NCBI RefSeq assembly: GCF_011927835.1
Contig: NZ_JAATJH010000002.1
Coordinates: 1,097,506-1,161,505 of the forward strand
Direction: 5' to 3'
Origin: Neolewinella antarctica
GTDB taxonomy: Bacteria > Bacteroidota > Bacteroidia > Chitinophagales > Saprospiraceae
DNA length: 64,000 bases
Shown here: positions 60,483 through 64,000 of the stretch, piece by piece
Layout of the letters: every line of letters starts with the position of its first letter
How positions within the stretch are numbered: position 1 is the first letter of the stretch
The notes under the pieces: generated by a model
Told to the model about the DNA's origin: nothing
The model's input: only the letters and a program-made list of their open reading frames with translations
The model's database searches: none
Made by a program: the position numbers and the translations under genes

Positions 60483-60743
60483 ATGTCTAAAGTCTGCAAA
60501 CTCACGGGTAAGAAGCCCATCAGTGGTAACAACGTTTCCCACTCCAACCGTAAGACGAAGCGTCGCTTCATTCCCAACATTCAGACGAAGAAGTTTTTCG
60601 TCCCCGAGACGGGCGAATTCGTGACCCTGCGTATTTCAACCTCCGCCATGCGGACGGTCAACAAGCTGGGCGTCATGGCGTACGTCAAAAAGTTAGAGGC
60701 CAAAGGCATCAAGACCGGTGTCAAATTTCAGAAGGCGCTTTAG
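60483..60743 (+). CDS. rpmB: 50S ribosomal protein L28
   Basis: A protein of 86 aa. MSKVCKLTGKKPISGNNVSHSNRKTKRRF (seen as the family start) and the C-terminal MRTVNKLGVMAYVKKL are diagnostic. First gene of rpmB-rpmG-DUF4295, the usual Bacteroidota order. A terminator-like hairpin sits in its leader. Confidence 0.97.
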   Translation: MSKVCKLTGKKPISGNNVSHSNRKTKRRFIPNIQTKKFFVPETGEFVTLRISTSAMRTVNKLGVMAYVKKLEAKGIKTGVKFQKAL

Positions 60744-60809
60744 GAAGCCCCGGATACAAAGCGCACAGCGCGTCTAACCAGGCCGCAGGCCGTTTAAAAC
60801 TCTACAACA

Positions 60810-60998
60810 ATGGCTAAGAAAAGCAAAGGTAATCGCAACCTGATCGTCTTGGAGTGCACCGAGCACAAGACCAGCGGTCTTCCCGGCACCAGCCGCTACG
60901 TTACCCAGAAGAACCGGAGAAACTCTCCCGACCGTCTGGAACTCAAAAAGTACAATCCGATCATGCGGAAGATTACCGTCCACCGCGAGATCAAGTAA
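60810..60998 (+). CDS. rpmG: 50S ribosomal protein L33
   Basis: A protein of 62 aa with [35 protein letters not shown] and [13 protein letters not shown]. It keeps only one of the four cysteines of the zinc-ribbon form, so it is a zinc-free (C-minus) paralogue. It lies 66 bp after rpmB. Confidence 0.95.
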   Translation: MAKKSKGNRNLIVLECTEHKTSGLPGTSRYVTQKNRRNSPDRLELKKYNPIMRKITVHREIK

Positions 60999-61061
60999 TA
61001 AATAACCTATCCGCTTCGGCACTGGTGATCCAGACCGTTAAGGATACCAAACCACTATACC

Positions 61062-61235
61062 ATGGCTAAAGTATCGAAGAACTCCCGGGTAGCTAACCGT
61101 GCTGCCAATGCCGGTTCCGGCCGTGATTACGTCAAAGTAATTAAGTCCATCAAGAACCCCGAAAACGGCGCTTATTCCTACAAGGAAGTAATTATCCACA
61201 AGGACAAAGTGGCCGAATTCATGAAAGCGAACTAA
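61062..61235 (+). CDS. DUF4295 small protein
   Basis: A 57-residue basic protein (MAKVSKNSRVANRAANAGSG... ending VAEFMKAN). DUF4295 proteins are a Bacteroidota-specific family encoded directly behind rpmG; a ribosome-associated role is inferred from that location and the basic composition. It lies 63 bp after rpmG and is followed by a terminator. Confidence 0.9.
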   Translation: MAKVSKNSRVANRAANAGSGRDYVKVIKSIKNPENGAYSYKEVIIHKDKVAEFMKAN

Positions 61236-61265
61236 GCTTTCTGAAATCGTCCAATCGAGCTCGGG

Positions 61266-61297
61266 CAGCCCAACACTACTTTCGTGGTGTTGGGCTG
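61266..61297 (+). terminator. Terminator of the rpmB operon
   Basis: CAGCCCAACACTAC pairs with GTGGTGTTGGGCTG (14 bp, one wobble) around TTTC, then TTCTACGTTT. Confidence 0.85.
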
Positions 61298-61518
61298 TTC
61301 TACGTTTGGGGAAGTACGGCGAAATAGTAAAAAATAAGAAAGAGCCTACCGCATCGGATACGGTAACACGCTCCGAGCGTAAATACTCTTACGGAGCTCA
61401 TGCACCGGTGTTGTTGCCCCCCGAAGTCACTGTGTGTTCGACCGGTGCAGCCAGCACACGCTCGCCGTTTACGACTGGGGAAGTATGCATACTTGAGCCT
61501 TCCCTCCCATACACCCTA

Positions 61519-61537
61519 CATCCCGCGACCGCGCCCC
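61519..61537 (+). repeat. 18-bp dispersed element variant before prfB
   Basis: ACATCCCGCGACCGCGCCC, close to the consensus, 51 bp before the prfB start and in its direction; similar to the variant at 14442. Confidence 0.65.
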
Positions 61538-61556
61538 CTGGCCCCGTCCTACGTCG

Positions 61557-61564
61557 TACTTTTG
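61557..61564 (+). promoter_or_regulatory. -7 box before prfB
   Basis: TACTTTTG, a full match to TAnnTTTG, 24 nt before the ATG. No TTG at normal spacing. Confidence 0.5.
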
Positions 61565-61588
61565 CGCCCCGTAACCGACCCCGCACCC

Positions 61589-62677
61589 ATGACAACCGAC
61601 CAGCTAAAAGAATTGAACGATCGCCTCGAACTGCTTCGTGGTTACCTCGACGTGGAGAAACGTAGCTTTCAGATCGAAGACCTGACGCAGCAAAGCCTTA
61701 ATCCGGATTTTTGGAACGACAGCAAAGCGGCCGAGGGCGTGATGAAGCAACTGCAGAGCCACCGGAATTGGGTCAAGCAGTACGAATCCGTTGCCGAAAA
61801 AGTTGAAGAACTGGAGATTTTGCAGGAATTTCTGAAGGACGGAGAGGGTAGTGAGGAAGAGCTCGAGAAAAGGTACGAAACCGCGGTAGAAACGGTGGAT
61901 GACGCTGAATTCCGCGCGACGCTGAACCGTCCGGAAGACGAGTTGGGCGCCATTCTCGAAATCAACGCCGGTGCTGGCGGTACGGAGGCCAATGACTGGG
62001 CGGAGATGCTGTTGCGGATGTACTCGATGTACTGCGAAAAACATGCCGGCCACAAGATCAGCATGGCCAACCGCCAGGACGGAGACGCCGCCGGCATCAA
62101 GTCGGCGACGATGGAAATCAACGGTGATTTTGCCTACGGGATGATGAAGGGGGAGAACGGCGTCCACCGCCTCGTGCGCATTAGCCCCTTTAACGCCCAG
62201 GGGAAACGACAGACCAGTTTCGCTTCCGTATTCGTCCACCCGCTCGTTGACGATACCATCGAGGTAGAGATTAACCCCGCCGACCTGAAGTGGGATACGT
62301 TCCGCGCTTCCGGTGCCGGGGGACAGCACGTTAACAAGACGGAATCCGCCGTCCGGGTGACCCACGCACCCACCGGAATTGTCGTAGAATGCCAGGACGA
62401 ACGGAGCCAGCACAAGAACCGCGACCGCGCCATGAAGATGCTCCGTAGCCGCATCTACGAACTGGAACTAGAGAAACAACGCGCGGAAAGGGAAGAGTTG
62501 GAGTCCGGTAAGACCGCCAACGAGTGGGGTAGCCAGATCCGCTCCTACGTTCTCGACGACCGCCGCGTCAAAGATCACCGCACCGGTTGGCAAACCAGCC
62601 AGACGGATGCGGTGCTGGACGGTGACCTGGAAGGATTTCTTAAAGCATTTTTACGCTGGGACGGCGAAGCAAAGTAG
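61589..62677 (+). CDS. prfB: Peptide chain release factor 2, without frameshift site
   Basis: A protein of 362 aa from the ATG 61589. RF2 recognises UGA and UAA with its SPF tripeptide (RISPFNAQGKRQTSF) and releases peptide through the GGQ motif (GAGGQHVNKTESAVRVTH). In many bacteria the gene has an in-frame TGA around codon 26 bypassed by +1 frameshifting. Here the corresponding stretch (LRGYLDVEK, CTTCGTGGTTACCTCGACGTG) is open, so RF2 is made without that autoregulation. A -7 box and a dispersed-element copy precede it. Confidence 0.96.
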   Translation: MTTDQLKELNDRLELLRGYLDVEKRSFQIEDLTQQSLNPDFWNDSKAAEGVMKQLQSHRNWVKQYESVAEKVEELEILQEFLKDGEGSEEELEKRYETAVETVDDAEFRATLNRPEDELGAILEINAGAGGTEANDWAEMLLRMYSMYCEKHAGHKISMANRQDGDAAGIKSATMEINGDFAYGMMKGENGVHRLVRISPFNAQGKRQTSFASVFVHPLVDDTIEVEINPADLKWDTFRASGAGGQHVNKTESAVRVTHAPTGIVVECQDERSQHKNRDRAMKMLRSRIYELELEKQRAEREELESGKTANEWGSQIRSYVLDDRRVKDHRTGWQTSQTDAVLDGDLEGFLKAFLRWDGEAK

Positions 62678-62759
62678 ACCGGCAGCGAACAATCACCACC
62701 CGAACGCTTATTGAGCAGACGATATAAGCCGTATCCTAACCTCCAAAAAGAAACCACCC

Positions 62760-63161
62760 ATGGGCATTACCCTACTGAGCGCCGAGAAGATCATCCAAGC
62801 CGCGAAAGAAAAGTGCGGTGAGATGAACGTCAAGATGAACATTGCCGTCGTCGACGCCGGCGCGAACTTAGTTGCCTTCGTTCGCATGGACGGTGCCTGG
62901 CTCGGGTCGGCGGACATTGCCGTCAAAAAAGCTAAAACAGCTCGGTATTTTGATTTTCCAACGGGGGAAATCGGCAAACTTTCCCAACCCGGTGGCTCCC
63001 TGTTCGGTATCGAACACTCCAACGGCGGGTTGATCTCCTTCCCCGGTGGTATCCCGCTGAAGGATGGCTCCGGAAACGTCGTTGGCGCAATCGGTGTCAG
63101 TGGTAGCACGGTGGAGGACGATCACGCCGTGGCGGAAGCGGGCGTTGCGGCTCTGAATTAA
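62760..63161 (+). CDS. GlcG/HbpS-like protein (DUF336)
   Basis: A protein of 133 aa with [37 protein letters not shown], and [32 protein letters not shown]. These match the GlcG/HbpS (haem-degrading or haem-binding) family; some members sit in glycolate operons, others near oxidative-stress genes. Context gives no clue. It lies 82 bp after prfB. Confidence 0.87.
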   Translation: MGITLLSAEKIIQAAKEKCGEMNVKMNIAVVDAGANLVAFVRMDGAWLGSADIAVKKAKTARYFDFPTGEIGKLSQPGGSLFGIEHSNGGLISFPGGIPLKDGSGNVVGAIGVSGSTVEDDHAVAEAGVAALN

Positions 63162-63467
63162 GGGGAATTTTACCGTCCTCTACTCTCCGTCGCTTGTAGA
63201 AGTCAGGAAACGTACGTACGTAGTGTATAGCTTCCGCCGTTTTGAGGTTCGTTCTCTCCACGGACCGCTACTTTTTTCTTCGGGTAAAATGCTACTGGCG
63301 AAGCGATTAGAATTAGCCGGCGGCGCATAAGAGAAACTTTTAATAAAAATTACGAGCTCAGAGCTTTCACAAGTCACTTTAGTCACGTAAATTTGCGACC
63401 GCTTAGGGAAATGAGCGCAGCTAATGCAACTTCCCCATCTCGCAATGGCTTGATGATTTTGAGTGAA
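63162..63467. other. Intergenic leader of the tRNA-Ser array
   Basis: About 300 bp without a supported gene. It includes ACGTACGTACGTAG (about 63212) and a promoter-like pair, TTT (63366-63368) 20 nt before TAAATTTG (63389-63396), about 80 bp before the first 5'-half repeat. Transcription from here would run through the repeats and the tRNA. Confidence 0.5.
63389..63396 (+). promoter_or_regulatory. -7 box before the tRNA-Ser repeat array
   Basis: TAAATTTG is a full match to TAnnTTTG, with TTT at a 20-nt spacing upstream instead of TTG. Confidence 0.45.
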
Positions 63468-63523
63468 AGTTTTATACCCGCACACGTGGGTGAGTGGCTG
63501 ACTGCCTCAGGCAGCCGCACAGC

Positions 63524-63539
63524 GCAACCAACGGGTTGC
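63524..63539 (+). terminator. Terminator-like hairpin in 5'-unit 1
   Basis: GCAACC-AACG-GGTTGC followed by TCTTTATTTTC. The six-bp stem is short for a terminator, so function is uncertain. Confidence 0.45.
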
Positions 63540-63610
63540 TCTTTATTTTCATTAAGTTTTATACCCGGAGACGTGGGTGAGTGGCTGACTGCCTCAGGCA
63601 GCCGCACAGC

Positions 63611-63626
63611 GCAACCAACGGGTTGC
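63611..63626 (+). terminator. Terminator-like hairpin in 5'-unit 2
   Basis: Identical stem 87 bp downstream, followed by TCTTTATTATC. Confidence 0.45.
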
Positions 63627-63653
63627 TCTTTATTATCGTTAAGTTTTATACCC

Positions 63654-63744
63654 GGAGACGTGGGTGAGTGGCTGAAACCACCGGTTTGCTAAATCGACGT
63701 ACCCTTACCGGGTACCGCGGGTTCGAATCCCGCCGTCTCCGCCA
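63654..63744 (+). tRNA. tRNA-Ser(GCT)
   Basis: 91 nt with encoded CCA. Acceptor GGAGACG pairs with CGTCTCC, and discriminator G and the long variable arm TACCC-TTACC-GGGTA mark serine. The anticodon loop TTGCTAA has GCT (codons AGC/AGU). The T-arm is GCGGG-TTCGAAT-CCCGC. The anticodon stem ends in a weak C-A pair. It is flanked on both sides by repeats of its own parts. Confidence 0.93.
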
Positions 63745-64000
63745 CAAGTAGTGGTGATTGCAGGATAGTACCCTTACCGGGTGCTGCGGGTTCGACTCGC
63801 AGAGCAGCGTAGCTCATCCCGCCGTCTCCGCCACAAGTAGTGGTGATTGTAGGATAGTACCCTTACTGGGTACCGCGGGTTCGACTCGCAGAGCAGCGTA
63901 GCTCATCCCGCCGTCTCCGCCACAAGTAGTGGTGATTGCAGGATAGTACCCTTACCGGGTGCTGCGGGTTCGACTCGCAGAGCAGCGTAGCTCATCCCGC
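63745..64000 (+). repeat. Tandem 89-bp units carrying the 3' portion of tRNA-Ser
   Basis: Units 63745-63833, 63834-63922 and 63923-64000 (cut by the window edge). Each has a spacer beginning CAAGTAGTGGTGATTG, then the tRNA variable arm, T-arm and acceptor 3' strand with CCA. In every unit a 20-nt block (CTCGCAGAGCAGCGTAGCTC) is inserted between GGGTTCGA and ATCCCGCC of the T-arm. Unit 2 keeps ACCG where units 1 and 3 have GCTG. Confidence 0.93.

Larger units (their letters stand above)
63468..63641 (+). repeat. Two 87-bp tandem units carrying the 5' portion of tRNA-Ser
   Basis: Units 63468-63554 and 63555-63641, then the tRNA itself begins a third repeat of the same start (AGTTTTATACCC). Each unit holds about 22 nt identical or nearly so to the tRNA 5' end (acceptor strand and D-arm, up to GTGGCTGA), then CTGCCTCAGGCAG, then GCAACC-AACG-GGTTGC with a T-rich tail. 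In the first copy the tRNA start GGAGACG is changed to GCACACG. Confidence 0.92.

Noticed and set aside
61400..61588. Upstream in-frame extension of prfB
   Set aside because: It adds 63 residues with no RF2 similarity and covers a repeat element and a promoter box.
63468..64000. CRISPR-like array
   Set aside because: The 87- and 89-bp units are tandem, without unique spacers, and derive from tRNA-Ser; no cas genes are present.

Overview
The window reads as chromosomal DNA of a moderately GC-rich Bacteroidota, most like the Saprospiraceae/Lewinella group. The evidence is a T9SS-type C-terminal sorting domain (M12-like protease at 52311), a carboxypeptidase-like TonB-dependent receptor beside DUF4249 lipoproteins, the Bacteroidota-specific DUF4295 peptide behind rpmB-rpmG, a DUF1573-yajC-ybbR cluster, GatB, and -7 promoter boxes of the type TAnnTTTG lying only a few bases before many start codons. 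No insertion sequence, phage, plasmid or CRISPR locus was recognised. Taxonomy is inferred from gene content, not measured.

Layout. 1-5535: end of an ABC-transporter binding protein, a DEAD-box helicase, a Coq4-like protein and uvrC. 5552-14152: mostly minus strand, with a GH13-like glycosidase, gatB, an operon ubiA-like/acyltransferase/Gfo-Idh oxidoreductase and an acyl-CoA dehydrogenase; a DsbA/FrnE-like secreted protein points the other way. 14531-20311: MoxR ATPase, lactonase, MBL hydrolase, DUF1080 protein and glycerate kinase. 20312-26574: an accessory, more AT-rich block with a lipoprotein whose start is put out of frame by a C9 tract, two tandem DUF4249 lipoproteins and their TonB receptor. 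26592-33406: queE, a 2-hydroxyacid dehydrogenase, a blaI/M56 sensor pair with visible tandem operators, a YciO/Sua5-family protein, and a metallopeptidase lipoprotein. 33508-43360: HMG-CoA lyase, lipoproteins, GT39 transferase, dinB, mnmA, and a large lamin-tail/Ig surface protein. 43609-52209: MORN-caspase protein, DUF1573-yajC-ybbR, aroK, subtilase, dihydroorotase, and a beta-barrel-like protein. 52311-59971: secreted T9SS metalloprotease, NifU, OMP, GNAT, nitroreductase, Dps and a glutamine amidotransferase. 60144-64000: tRNA-Arg, rpmB-rpmG-DUF4295, prfB, a GlcG-like protein, and a tRNA-Ser gene.

The most unusual structure is at the right edge. An intact tRNA-Ser(GCU) gene (63654-63744) is preceded by two 87-bp tandem units that each carry its 5' portion, and followed by at least three 89-bp units that each carry its 3' portion with a fixed 20-nt insertion in the T-loop region; the array runs off the window. 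The window also holds three families of small dispersed repeats: an 18-bp element GCACCCGCGACCGCGCCC (with palindrome-expanded versions) that mostly follows the direction of the gene it precedes or lies in and sits in the linker of several secreted proteins; two heptanucleotide repeat families (CTACCGC and AGACCAA) between genes, in places reaching into gene starts; and perfect palindromes inside reading frames. The lipoprotein at 20604 looks phase-variable through its poly-C tract.

All identifications come from reading motifs in the translated sequence. No database search or structure prediction was run.
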